From Rhodanobacter sp. 7MK24 (GTDB lineage: Bacteria > Pseudomonadota > Gammaproteobacteria > Xanthomonadales > Rhodanobacteraceae): a stretch of 64,000 nt of DNA. A program made the position numbers and the translations under genes. Shown in pieces: positions 39,379 through 47,837 of the stretch. The notes under the pieces were generated by a model. That model worked only from the letters and a program-made list of their open reading frames with translations. It did no database searches and was not told the origin of the DNA. Numbering within the stretch: position 1 is the stretch's first letter; each line of letters begins with the position of its first letter. The stretch spans positions 497,183 to 561,182 of the forward strand of contig NZ_JACYXL010000001.1 of NCBI RefSeq assembly GCF_014842995.1, in the 5' to 3' direction.

Positions 39379-40752
39379 CTAGCTCTCCACCTTATATGTC
39401 TTGAGCTTGTACCAGAGGGTCCGTTCGCTGATGCCAAGCAGGCGGGCTGCTGCCGCCTTGTTATTGGCGCTACGCGCCAGCGCTGATTTGATGAGTCGAC
39501 ATTCGAGTTCTTCGACTTGAGCCTTCAGGTTGAGGGAACCTTCATTGTCGACAAGCGTGACGGGTGGTGCGGAGCGGCTGGGCGGCTGATGGACCAGCTC
39601 CACCGGCAGATGCGCCAGGGTGATCTCTTCGCCACGGCACAGAACAACCGCGCGCTCCATGATGTTCTCGAGTTCGCGCACATTGCCGGGCCATTCATAA
39701 GCTTCGAGACGCTGCAGCACATGCGAATCCAGGCTGGGCACGGCACGACCCAGCTCCAGCGCATGTTTGCGTAGAAAGTGATTGGCCAGCAGGGCGATGT
39801 CACCTCGGCGATCGCGAAGTCCTGGCACATCGATGCGCACGACGTTGAGGCGGAAATACAAATCCCGCCGCAACGCGCCGCTTTCCACCGCTTGCTGCAG
39901 ATCCCGGTTGGTGGCCGACACGATCCGCAGATCCACCGGAACCGTTCCGTTGGCTCCCAGCCTTTCAATGCACCCTTCCTGCAGCACGCGCAGCAACTTG
40001 ACTTGCAGGTTGGCGGGCATCTCGGTGATTTCGTCGAGAAAGATCGTGCCCGTGCTGGCCAGCTCGCATTTCCCGACGCGATCGCGCACGGCGCCGGTAA
40101 ACGCACCTTTGACATGTCCGAAAAGCTCGCTCTCCAGCAACTCTGCCGGGATGGCTGCGCAGTTGATCGGCACGAACAAGCCCGTCCGACCAGAGGCTTC
40201 GTGGATGGCGCGTGCCACCAGCTCCTTGCCTGTGCCGGTATCTCCGACAATGAAGGCATTGCTGCGTGTTGACGCCACCTGGCGGATCAGCTCGTAGAGC
40301 GATTGCATGGCGACGCTTGTTCCGACGAAGGCACCCCAGCCGCGCGAAACCTCCTCGCGCAGGAAGCTGTTCTCGCGCTGCACAGCCTGCATGGCCAGCG
40401 CCCGGGTGACCGCCATTTCGACGGTCTCCATTTCGAATGGGCGAATGATGTAATCGACCGCGCCGAGCTTCATGGCCTCTACGGCCGTTTCGATGGTGCC
40501 ATAGGCCGTCATCACGATGACGGGAACGTCCATGCCCCGCTCGCGCAACGCGGCGAGCAGGGCAATGCCGTCCATGCCCGGCATGCGCAAGTCGGTCAGG
40601 ACCAGGTCGACAGCTTGTTTTTCGACAATGGACAGCGCCGCGGCCCCGTCCGCGGCTTCGGACACGATATGCCCCATTGCCTTGAGCGACAGCTCCAGGA
40701 TGCGCCGCATCTTGGCTTCGTTGTCGACTATGAGGATGCGCTTGGCGCTCAT
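39379..40752 (-). CDS. NtrC-family sigma54-dependent response regulator
   Basis: A 457-residue activator. A receiver domain (about 1-120; phospho-Asp in LVLTDLRMPGMDG) is followed by an AAA+ domain with the Walker A GDTGTGKE, the sigma54-contacting GAFTGA motif, and the DEITEMPANLQVKLLRVLQ Walker B region. A Fis-type helix-turn-helix lies at the C-terminus (NNKAAAARLLGISERTLWYKL). It should activate -24/-12 promoters when phosphorylated. Its ATG overlaps the stop of the upstream kinase (ATGA), so the kinase is the partner. Confidence 0.93.
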   Translation of the reverse strand: MSAKRILIVDNEAKMRRILELSLKAMGHIVSEAADGAAALSIVEKQAVDLVLTDLRMPGMDGIALLAALRERGMDVPVIVMTAYGTIETAVEAMKLGAVDYIIRPFEMETVEMAVTRALAMQAVQRENSFLREEVSRGWGAFVGTSVAMQSLYELIRQVASTRSNAFIVGDTGTGKELVARAIHEASGRTGLFVPINCAAIPAELLESELFGHVKGAFTGAVRDRVGKCELASTGTIFLDEITEMPANLQVKLLRVLQEGCIERLGANGTVPVDLRIVSATNRDLQQAVESGALRRDLYFRLNVVRIDVPGLRDRRGDIALLANHFLRKHALELGRAVPSLDSHVLQRLEAYEWPGNVRELENIMERAVVLCRGEEITLAHLPVELVHQPPSRSAPPVTLVDNEGSLNLKAQVEELECRLIKSALARSANNKAAAARLLGISERTLWYKLKTYKVES

Positions 40753-42515
40753 CGATCCTGCCTGTTCATTGCAAAGGTGAGATTGAAGGATGCCCCGGCC
40801 CACGGGCTTTCGCCCACGGCGATCTCGCCACCATGCACATGCACGATCTGTTGCACGATGGTCAGCCCGAGGCCGATGCCACCTTCGCGGCGGCTGAAAA
40901 AGGGATCGAAGATGGCTTGCCGAAGTGCGAGGGGTACGCCGGGTCCGTCGTCCCTCACGGAAATCTGCAATACCGGACCGTCGAGTCGCGTGGCAATCTG
41001 CACGTGTCCATGGTCGCCGACAAATGCGAGTGCGTTCAGTACCAAGTTGAGCAGTACCTGCATGATCTGCTCCCGGTCGCACAGGAAGATCAGTTCTGGC
41101 TCGGCGAAGCTGCAGGAGAGCGAAACATCTGCCTTCTCGGCCCGCGACGCCAGAATGCTCAGCACACTGTCGATGATGGCATGCAGATCGTGCGGTCTGA
41201 AATCCGGTTGCGTCGGGCGCGCGCATTCGAGCAACAGGGTCACCAGGCGATTGAGCCGCTCGGTTTCGCTGAAGATGAAGCCGATGAGCTCGCGTTCCCG
41301 CTCCCCCAGTTCGGGTTGCCGCTGCAACAGCTGCGCTGAATTGCGCAGGATGCCGAGAGGCGTGCGTACTTCGTGCGCCATGATCGCCGCCATTTCCCCC
41401 ACGACCGCGAGCTTGCCTGCGCGTACGACCTGCTCGCGCGACTTCGCCAAGTCATCGATCATCTCCGCGTAGGCGTGATGCAGCTCCTTGAGTTCGAGGA
41501 TGTTGGTGGCTGGCAATGGCACCAGGGCTACGTCGCGTTGACGGAAGCTGCGCGTGAAATCGGTGAGGGTCATGATCGGCAAGGCGATGCGATGGGCCAG
41601 ATGCGAAGAGATCCACAGACCGGCGATCAGGGTCAGCACGAGAACCACCAGCATCGCCCACAACAAGCGCCATATCGGCCCGAAGGACACAAGAGTGGGC
41701 TCCACCATCACGATGTGCCAACCTAGGCCCTGGAATTGCTGATAGCCCTCGGATCTGGCCACGCCTACCAGAACCGTGCCGTAGCCCAGCACGCCGCCAT
41801 CGCGCACGTAAGACACGGCACCATGATCAGGCAGGCGCCAGTTCAGCGTCAGTCGACCCACATCGATGCGTGCGCGCAGCGCGGCAGACGCCGCGATCAC
41901 GTGGCCATTTTCATCAAGCAACAACAGGCTCCGCGGCCCGTGGTCAACGGCATCGTCCAGCAGTTGCTGTGCGACATGCCGGTCGAGCACGGCATAGAGA
42001 TAGCCAAGGCTGCCTTCACCGAATGCATTGGGGATCGCCGTGCGCAAAAGGGTCGTTCCGCCATCGGCATCGGGAACCCGTGCCAGGCTCACGCCGCCGA
42101 GCCTGTCGCCGGGAATGACGCGCCAGGACCTGGCGACCGGCGCCATCGTCCCGATATAGGCCGCTTGGCTGGCCGCGACCACCCGCCCATATTCGTCCGT
42201 GCACAGCAGGGCAGTGTAGGCACTTCCCTGTCCTGCATGCAGGTCCGAAAGAAAGTGCGACAAGCGCTTGTCCACGTCGTGGATGCGGATGTCCTGCATG
42301 ACCTCCAGCCCGCTCCACACGCGCATGTTCTCGATATGGGAGAACAGCAAGGTATCGATGCGCTGCATGACCGTGCTGGCGCCGAACCGGAGGTTCGCCG
42401 CGATCTCCGTTCTGAGCGCGGTGCGGAACTGGTAAAACGACAACGCGCCCACGACCAGCACCGTGCCCAGCAGAGTCCAGAACAGCAGGCGAAAAAGGGC
42501 GGCTCGTATTGTCAA
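40749..42515 (-). CDS. membrane sensor histidine kinase
   Basis: A 588-residue kinase. It has an N-terminal membrane helix (about 8-28), a large periplasmic double-CACHE-like sensor (about 30-280), a second membrane helix (LLWAMLVVLVLTLIAGLWI), a HAMP-like linker and an HisKA domain with the phospho-His in AIMAHEVRTPLG. The HATPase domain has the N-box in MQVLLNLVLNALAF and G-boxes in RDDGPGV and GGIGLGLTIV. It phosphorylates the coupled NtrC-type regulator. The sensor resembles the extracellular domain of DctB-type kinases; the ligand is unknown. Confidence 0.9.
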   Translation of the reverse strand: MTIRAALFRLLFWTLLGTVLVVGALSFYQFRTALRTEIAANLRFGASTVMQRIDTLLFSHIENMRVWSGLEVMQDIRIHDVDKRLSHFLSDLHAGQGSAYTALLCTDEYGRVVAASQAAYIGTMAPVARSWRVIPGDRLGGVSLARVPDADGGTTLLRTAIPNAFGEGSLGYLYAVLDRHVAQQLLDDAVDHGPRSLLLLDENGHVIAASAALRARIDVGRLTLNWRLPDHGAVSYVRDGGVLGYGTVLVGVARSEGYQQFQGLGWHIVMVEPTLVSFGPIWRLLWAMLVVLVLTLIAGLWISSHLAHRIALPIMTLTDFTRSFRQRDVALVPLPATNILELKELHHAYAEMIDDLAKSREQVVRAGKLAVVGEMAAIMAHEVRTPLGILRNSAQLLQRQPELGERERELIGFIFSETERLNRLVTLLLECARPTQPDFRPHDLHAIIDSVLSILASRAEKADVSLSCSFAEPELIFLCDREQIMQVLLNLVLNALAFVGDHGHVQIATRLDGPVLQISVRDDGPGVPLALRQAIFDPFFSRREGGIGLGLTIVQQIVHVHGGEIAVGESPWAGASFNLTFAMNRQDR

Positions 42516-42560
42516 TTGAATGCCGTCGCGTGAGGGTGGTACTGGGGGCGCCCATGGTCA

Positions 42561-42575
42561 GGGGTGCTGTTTTGC
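42561..42575 (+). promoter_or_regulatory. weak candidate sigma54 -24/-12 element upstream of porin
   Basis: GGGGTGCTGTTTTGC keeps the invariant GG and GC at the right N10 spacing and the TTGC of the -12 element, but lacks CAC after the GG. It is 139 bases upstream of the porin ATG. A second weaker candidate, TGTCGCAGAATTCGT at 42591-42605, resembles the better promoter at 44431. Confidence 0.25.
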
Positions 42576-42713
42576 GGTCTCCTATCCCAGTGTCGCAGAA
42601 TTCGTGCGGCGCCGATCCGACATGGGGAGTGCGCCTTCCTTGAGGTTTCGCATACTCGACGACATGGCCCATACGTGTCGGCTCCGCTCCATGCACTTGC
42701 CGGTAACAACTCC

Positions 42714-43817
42714 ATGAACAGGTACCTGTGCCGCTTTTTGCGCTATGGCGTGGCCGCCTTGCTGTTCGGGCTTGCGCACGCATCGGTAGCCGTGGCTGCC
42801 GACAGTGGCAACGCAAGCAGCGTTTGGCAACCGGCCCCTTACACGCTGGGCCAGGGCCTGTACTTCCCCGGCACGGGGCTGCGGATAGGCGGTTACGCGG
42901 ACTTCAACTTCTATGACGTCCAGGGCACCAAGACCAGTTACAACGTCCACGACTTCAGCCTGTTCCTGACCCAGGACATCGGGGCACAGTGGCAGTTGTT
43001 CACCGAGATCGACGCTGCCAACCCGGTGACCAGCCGGGGACGCACCGATGTCGACGACGCCGAGCTGGATGTCGAGCGCCTGTACGTCGACTACCACGCA
43101 AACCCGTACGTCAACTTCCGCTTCGGCAAGTTCCTCACCCCCGTCGGCGAGTGGAATCTGGTGCATGCCGACCCGCTGACCTGGACGATATCGCGACCGC
43201 TTTCGACGTCGGCGGCCTTCGCGCTCCATGCTACGGGCGCCATGATGTTCGGCACGCTTCCCGTGCATGGGAACGACCTCGATTACTGGGTGTTTGCCGA
43301 CGACACGAAGAACCTAAGGATCGGCGACGACCAGGACAATGCGTACACCAATTTCGGTACGACGGAGACGCTGCAAAACAATTTTCGTCAGGCAGTCGGT
43401 GGCCGGGTGCTGTACCACCTGTTCGGGGATTCGCTGAGCGTCGGCGCTTCTGCCCTCAGCTACGAGCTGGAATCGCCTCGCGACAAGTACTTTCTGAGCG
43501 GCCTCGATTTCAGCTGGACCACGCATTACATCGATTTCACCGGCGAGGCCATCTATCGCAGCAGCACCGACCGTCGACCCGACGAACGCGGCGGATTCGT
43601 GCAGACAGAAATACCGCTGTGGCGCCGGTTCTACCTGATCGAGCGCTACGAGCGCTACCGCTCCTCGACACCGGAGCAGACCAGCACCATCCGCACCACG
43701 GCCATCAACTTCAAGCCGATCGAAGGCATCGTCCTGAAGATCGAATACCGTGACGGCAACCACAACCTGCTGCTGGCCCCCACCGGCTGGCTGGCCTCCG
43801 CCGCGATCCTGTTCTGA
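42714..43817 (+). CDS. outer-membrane porin-like beta-barrel protein
   Basis: A 367-residue exported barrel protein. A signal peptide (about 1-29, ending ASVAVAA) is followed by alternating beta-strand patterns and a C-terminal aromatic residue (AAILF) typical of BamA-assembled porins. It resembles OprO/OprP-type and related short porins. The segment LERLYVDYHANPYVNFRFGKFLTPVG is typical of this porin group. It probably allows uptake of an anion or small solute. It is divergent from the kinase and 6 bases before a PstS-like gene. Confidence 0.75.
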   Translation: MNRYLCRFLRYGVAALLFGLAHASVAVAADSGNASSVWQPAPYTLGQGLYFPGTGLRIGGYADFNFYDVQGTKTSYNVHDFSLFLTQDIGAQWQLFTEIDAANPVTSRGRTDVDDAELDVERLYVDYHANPYVNFRFGKFLTPVGEWNLVHADPLTWTISRPLSTSAAFALHATGAMMFGTLPVHGNDLDYWVFADDTKNLRIGDDQDNAYTNFGTTETLQNNFRQAVGGRVLYHLFGDSLSVGASALSYELESPRDKYFLSGLDFSWTTHYIDFTGEAIYRSSTDRRPDERGGFVQTEIPLWRRFYLIERYERYRSSTPEQTSTIRTTAINFKPIEGIVLKIEYRDGNHNLLLAPTGWLASAAILF

Positions 43818-43823
43818 CGAGCC

Positions 43824-44324
43824 ATGCGCGGACGCATCCGGCAATGGTTGGAACGACTGGCCATGGGGGGCCTGCTGACGTTCGCCCCGGCGTCCTGGGC
43901 TGCATCGTCGCAGATGGCCATCATTACCGCGCCCGATGCGCCTCAATTGACCTTCAATCAGGACACGCTGCGCAACGTCTACCTGAAGAGGATCTTCGTG
44001 GACGACCATGGTCGGAGGCTGACCCCGGTCAACCTCCCGAGCGGAGATTCCCTGCGTGACGCGTTTGCGCACGCGATCCTGCACATGGACGGTGTGCAAC
44101 TCCAGGATTACTGGAACAAGCAGTACTTCCAGGGTGTGAGTCCACCCTACGTGCTTGCGTCGCCCGATGCCGTTGTCCAGTTCGTGGCGAAGACGCCAGG
44201 TGCGATTGGCTACGTGGCGGCATGCCAGGTGGACGCGTCGGTACGTGTGGCGATGACCATCACGCTTCCATCCAAGCCGGGCAATGAACTGCCGGCGTGC
44301 CCGGAGCGTCACGCGTCACCCTGA
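43824..44324 (+). CDS. small PstS-like periplasmic binding protein
   Basis: A 166-residue exported protein (signal about 1-27, ending PASWAA). NVYLKRIFVDDHGRRLTPVN, DSLRDAFAHAIL, DYWNKQYFQG and GAIGYV match the short PstS-like (PBP_like) family often encoded with porins and two-component systems. It lacks ABC permease neighbours. It may bind an anion in the periplasm and hand it to, or signal to, the adjacent kinase. It starts six bases after the porin stop, so it is co-transcribed. Confidence 0.75.
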   Translation: MRGRIRQWLERLAMGGLLTFAPASWAASSQMAIITAPDAPQLTFNQDTLRNVYLKRIFVDDHGRRLTPVNLPSGDSLRDAFAHAILHMDGVQLQDYWNKQYFQGVSPPYVLASPDAVVQFVAKTPGAIGYVAACQVDASVRVAMTITLPSKPGNELPACPERHASP

Positions 44325-44348
44325 AGCACGCGTCGGCACGCCAATTCG

Positions 44349-44372
44349 TGCAGACAAATTTTGCAGACTGCA
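44349..44372 (+). promoter_or_regulatory. candidate upstream activator site of the glycan operon
   Basis: TGCAGAC at 44349 is repeated at 44362 as part of a perfect palindrome TGCAG-A-CTGCA (44362-44372). It lies about 60-80 bases upstream of the -24/-12 promoter at 44431, the distance used by sigma54 activators. The binding protein may be the NtrC-type regulator at 39379. Confidence 0.4.
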
Positions 44373-44430
44373 TGCCGGCCCGTCTCGAAAGGAGGGCGTC
44401 TTTTCCATGTGCATCAAATAGTTGTGCCAA

Positions 44431-44445
44431 TGGCACGGAATTCGC
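44431..44445 (+). promoter_or_regulatory. sigma54 (-24/-12) promoter of the surface-glycan operon
   Basis: TGGCACGGAATTCGC matches the consensus TGGCACG-N4-TTGC at every position but one, with GG and GC separated by exactly ten bases. It is about 50 bases upstream of the TTG start of the GT9 gene. Confidence 0.7.
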
Positions 44446-44495
44446 TGTGCGCGTAGCAACAGCGTCCGTCCCATCCACTTCTACGTTGGTGCCGC

Positions 44496-45584
44496 TTGAA
44501 TCAGATTCTGACTCGCCGCTGCGATACCCCGCTTCCACGCAAGGGAGTCTTCCGCATCCTGATCTGCCGGCCCAACCATCGCCTTGGCAACACCGTTCTG
44601 CTGACGCCACTGATCAGCGAGCTCGAACGGCACTACAAGGGGGCGGAAATCGATGTCATTTCGGAGGGCGACATCGCCAAGGAAGTGTTCGCCAGCTTCT
44701 TCAGCGTGCAGAACGTGTATTGCTTGCCAAAACGTGGCTTCAAGCATCCGCTTCCGTTCCTGCGGCTGATTCGACGCGTGCGCGGAACGCATTACGACCT
44801 CATCATCGATCCCTGCGTCGGCTCCGGCTTCAGCAGGACGCTGACGCGTCTGCTTCGGGGCACGTACAAGCTCGGCTTCAGCGACAACCCGAAACGCGAT
44901 GGCTTGACCCATGCGGCGCCGACCGACATCGCGGGGCAACACATGGCCAAGCGGCCGGTGAATTTGTTGCGCTGGGCCCTGGAACTTGAAACCACCCGTC
45001 AGGACAGCGTGCCCACGCTCGACATTCGATTGACCGACCCGGAGATGGATAGCGGCCGCCGCGCAATCAACCAACTGCTGTCCGAATCCCGGCAAACCAC
45101 GTCCCCTCCGGTGGTCGGCGTGTTCGCCAATGCCACGGGCGAAAAGCGGTATCCCATGTCGTGGTGGCGCGAGTTCATCGACACCTTCAAGCTGCTTTGC
45201 CCGACGGCCAGCATCATCGAGCTGATTCCCATGCATGGGCGTTCGATGCTGGGCGCGGAGTGGCCAGCCTATTACTCGTCCGACATACGCCGCATGGGCG
45301 CGGTGATGGCAGGCGTGGATCTCATGATCACCGCCGACTGCGGCGTCATGCATCTCGCCGTGGCGTCGCGGACGGCAACCATAGGCATGTTCTGCGTCAC
45401 CGATGCGTCCGTGTACGCACCTTACGGACAAGGCAACTGCCCGCTCCAGACCCCCGGCCTGACGGCGCGCCAGGTGGCTTGCCGGGTGGTGGAGAACTAC
45501 TCTCAACTGCTGGGGCGCGACGCAAGCATGCCTGCGTCCTCGCGCCATGACGACGTGTCCTTGCGGCAAGCGCTGGCGCCATGA
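44496..45584 (+). CDS. glycosyltransferase family 9 (heptosyltransferase-like)
   Basis: A 362-residue GT-B enzyme with the ADP-heptose:LPS heptosyltransferase pattern: LICRPNHRLGNTVLLTPLISEL at the N-terminus, and VGVFANATGEKRYPMSWW and MITADCGVMHLAVASRT in the C-terminal donor half. The last is the canonical GT9 motif. It probably adds a heptose-like sugar to a surface glycolipid. The start codon is TTG; no better start is available in frame. Its stop overlaps the next gene by four bases, the first of several couplings. Confidence 0.85.
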   Translation: MNQILTRRCDTPLPRKGVFRILICRPNHRLGNTVLLTPLISELERHYKGAEIDVISEGDIAKEVFASFFSVQNVYCLPKRGFKHPLPFLRLIRRVRGTHYDLIIDPCVGSGFSRTLTRLLRGTYKLGFSDNPKRDGLTHAAPTDIAGQHMAKRPVNLLRWALELETTRQDSVPTLDIRLTDPEMDSGRRAINQLLSESRQTTSPPVVGVFANATGEKRYPMSWWREFIDTFKLLCPTASIIELIPMHGRSMLGAEWPAYYSSDIRRMGAVMAGVDLMITADCGVMHLAVASRTATIGMFCVTDASVYAPYGQGNCPLQTPGLTARQVACRVVENYSQLLGRDASMPASSRHDDVSLRQALAP

Positions 45585-47236
45585 TCCCGTCGCGGCCGCC
45601 AGGCCACGTTCTTTCACGTGAATCCATCGCGCGACTACTGCCCTATGTTTGGTTGCCGCTCTGGGGCGGCATGGCGCTGGTTGCCATCTTCCAGCATGGC
45701 CCCATGCCCATGTATTCGACACGGACGCTTTCCGTGGCGTGGGAGATGTGGCTTCACCACAGCATCCTCGTGCCGTACCTCAACGGCCTCCCCTACAGCG
45801 ACAAACCGCCGTTGCTGCTATGGCTGATTCAGCTGGGCTGGGCCGTGGCCGGCGTCAATGATGTCTGGCCACGCCTGCTGGAGGTGCTGCTGGGCGCCAT
45901 CGAGCTGCTGCTTGCATGGCGCCTGGCACGCAATCTGTTTCCGCAGGACACGCGCATCGCGCACGCCACCGCGTGGATCCTGCTGGCCTTCACGTACGGG
46001 TTCCTGTTCGGCCTGCAGGTCATGTACGAAGTGTTGATGGCCGATTGTGTCCTGGCTGCTCTGCTGTGCCTGGCACCAGCCGTGCACGGCAGGGCCCCGC
46101 ATTTCGGTGGATTCCTGCTAGCCCTCGGCCTCGGCTTGCTGACCAAGGGACCCGTGGTGCTGTTGCATGCCGGCGTGCCCTGGTTGCTTGGCCCGCTGTG
46201 GAGCGAATGGGCGCGACAGAACCGCCGCAAGTGGTATCTCCATGGCGGCATTTGCTGCGTAGCTGCTTGCGCCGTGCTTATGGCGTGGGCGCTCCCGGCG
46301 GCATGGATCGGCGGCAAGTCGTACCAGCGCATGCTGCTGGTGCACCAGACCGCGGGCCGCGTGGTCGACGCCTTCGCCCACGCACATCCGTTCTGGTGGT
46401 ATCTGCCGTTGCTCCCTGTGCTGGCATTTCCGTTTACGCTCTGGCCTCGCGTGTGGGTTGCGTTGCTGCGCTGGCGTCTTCCGCTGGATCCCGGTGCGCG
46501 CTTTCTCCTTGCGTGGCTGATCCCGGTACTGCTTGGCTTCTCGGTCATCAGCGGCAAGCAGGCGTACTACTTGCTGCCCGAGTTCGCTGGCATGGCGATG
46601 GTGATGGCGGTCGCGCTCGCCCGTGCCGAGGCATCGGGTGCGGTGTGCAGTCGCTGGCTGTCGCCCTGGCCGCTTGCCCTGTTGCTTGCGGCAACAGGAG
46701 TGGCCCTGCTCGGGCTGGATAGGCTAGTTGCCCGCCATGCACTGTCCGATCCGTTGTATCCCGTCATGGCCTCCCACAGCCCGCCATTCGGCGTGTTGTA
46801 TCTGCTGTTGGCCCTGGTTCTGGCCGTGCCTCGCAAGGGTGAGCTCTATCGCGTGGCGGGCGTGGGGCTCGTGGCAGCCGTAGCGGCGAACGGCCTCTTC
46901 AGCCTGACCTTGTGGCCGGCCTACGACTTCGCACCCGTCAGTCATCTGGTGGCCGAGGCGCAACGGGAAAATCGCCCCGTAGCCAGCTTCGAATCGAACG
47001 ATGGCCAATACACCTTCCTTGGCCGCCTTACCCGACCGGTCGAACAGCTGCACAGCACGAATGCGCTGCAGCAGTGGTCGGGCGAGCATGCCAATGGACT
47101 CGTCATCGTCTATCCGAAACGGCTGAGCGAGGCGGATCACTCGCAGGCGATCTACGTCCAGCCGTTCCGCGGCATATCGCTGGCCGTTTGGCCGGCGCAG
47201 GCCCTGGCAAAAGCTTTGCCGCAGGAGGATCTGTGA
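45581..47236 (+). CDS. GT39 (ArnT/PMT-type) membrane glycosyltransferase lacking the first-loop acidic pair
   Basis: A 551-residue multi-helix inner-membrane protein related to ArnT and dolichol-type sugar transferases that use polyprenyl-phosphate sugars. The EKPP-like motif is present as YSDKPP (D74-P77). The DE-x-RY motif of the first periplasmic loop, expected near residue 46, is replaced by STRTLS. The second GT39 protein in the operon has DEGRY. It may therefore be a non-catalytic partner or use a different geometry. It overlaps the genes on both sides. Confidence 0.8.
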   Translation: MIPSRPPGHVLSRESIARLLPYVWLPLWGGMALVAIFQHGPMPMYSTRTLSVAWEMWLHHSILVPYLNGLPYSDKPPLLLWLIQLGWAVAGVNDVWPRLLEVLLGAIELLLAWRLARNLFPQDTRIAHATAWILLAFTYGFLFGLQVMYEVLMADCVLAALLCLAPAVHGRAPHFGGFLLALGLGLLTKGPVVLLHAGVPWLLGPLWSEWARQNRRKWYLHGGICCVAACAVLMAWALPAAWIGGKSYQRMLLVHQTAGRVVDAFAHAHPFWWYLPLLPVLAFPFTLWPRVWVALLRWRLPLDPGARFLLAWLIPVLLGFSVISGKQAYYLLPEFAGMAMVMAVALARAEASGAVCSRWLSPWPLALLLAATGVALLGLDRLVARHALSDPLYPVMASHSPPFGVLYLLLALVLAVPRKGELYRVAGVGLVAAVAANGLFSLTLWPAYDFAPVSHLVAEAQRENRPVASFESNDGQYTFLGRLTRPVEQLHSTNALQQWSGEHANGLVIVYPKRLSEADHSQAIYVQPFRGISLAVWPAQALAKALPQEDL

Positions 47237-47523
47237 CTGGAAACGGCGCCCTCTGGCTGGTCGTTGGCATGGGCAGCCAATTGGTTTTTTCGTCGCGTTT
47301 CCTCATGCAATGGATCTACAGCGAGTGGCGACGCGAAAGCAGCATTCCCATGTCGTTCTGGTATGCGAGCGCCGCGGGGAGCATCGGTCTCCTTGCTTAC
47401 GCCATCGAGCGGCGCGACCCGGTGTTCATCGTCGGGCAGGCCACGGGGCTGTGCGTGTATTGCCGCAACATCCAGTTGCGCCGGCGCGAAGCGCGCGCCG
47501 ATATCGCGGAGGCTTCGCGATGA
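47233..47523 (+). CDS. LAB_N-domain small membrane protein (copy 1)
   Basis: A 96-residue, roughly three-helix protein with the lipid A biosynthesis N-terminal (LAB_N) domain pattern: LWLVVGMGSQLVFSSRFLMQWIYSE, IPMSFWYASAAGSIGLLAYA and GLCVYCRNIQL. A GTG start overlaps the upstream TGA. Such mini-proteins are commonly encoded beside polyprenyl-sugar transferases and may act in flipping lipid-linked sugars across the inner membrane. A second copy follows directly, suggesting a heterodimer. Confidence 0.85.
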   Translation: MTGNGALWLVVGMGSQLVFSSRFLMQWIYSEWRRESSIPMSFWYASAAGSIGLLAYAIERRDPVFIVGQATGLCVYCRNIQLRRREARADIAEASR

Positions 47524-47837
47524 ACCACATGGATGCTCGATCCGTCTGGTTGGCAGTCGGCCTGCTGGGTCAGGCGTTGTTCGGCGCACGCTTCGTCGTG
47601 CAGTGGTTGCACAGCGAGATGCTCGGCAAGAGTCGTTTCCCACGAGCGTTCTGGCAGATCAGTGTCGCCGCCGGCATGCTGATTCTTGCCTATGCCATCC
47701 ATCGGCGCGATCCGGTTTTCATTGCCGGGGAGGCGATGACGCTGGCGATCTTCTGCCGAAACCTGCAGCTGATCGGCCGCAGTACGTCGACCAAGGCTGC
47801 GACGGAGCGCCACCCCGTTCCCCGGAGTGCGCCATGA
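47520..47837 (+). CDS. LAB_N-domain small membrane protein (copy 2)
   Basis: A 105-residue paralogue of the preceding protein, with VWLAVGLLGQALFGARFVVQWLHSE, FPRAFWQISVAAGMLILAYA and LAIFCRNLQLIG. It overlaps both neighbours by four bases (ATGA). The pair together resembles a split SMR-type flippase. The C-terminal tail is basic and cytoplasmic. Confidence 0.85.
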   Translation: MNHMDARSVWLAVGLLGQALFGARFVVQWLHSEMLGKSRFPRAFWQISVAAGMLILAYAIHRRDPVFIAGEAMTLAIFCRNLQLIGRSTSTKAATERHPVPRSAP

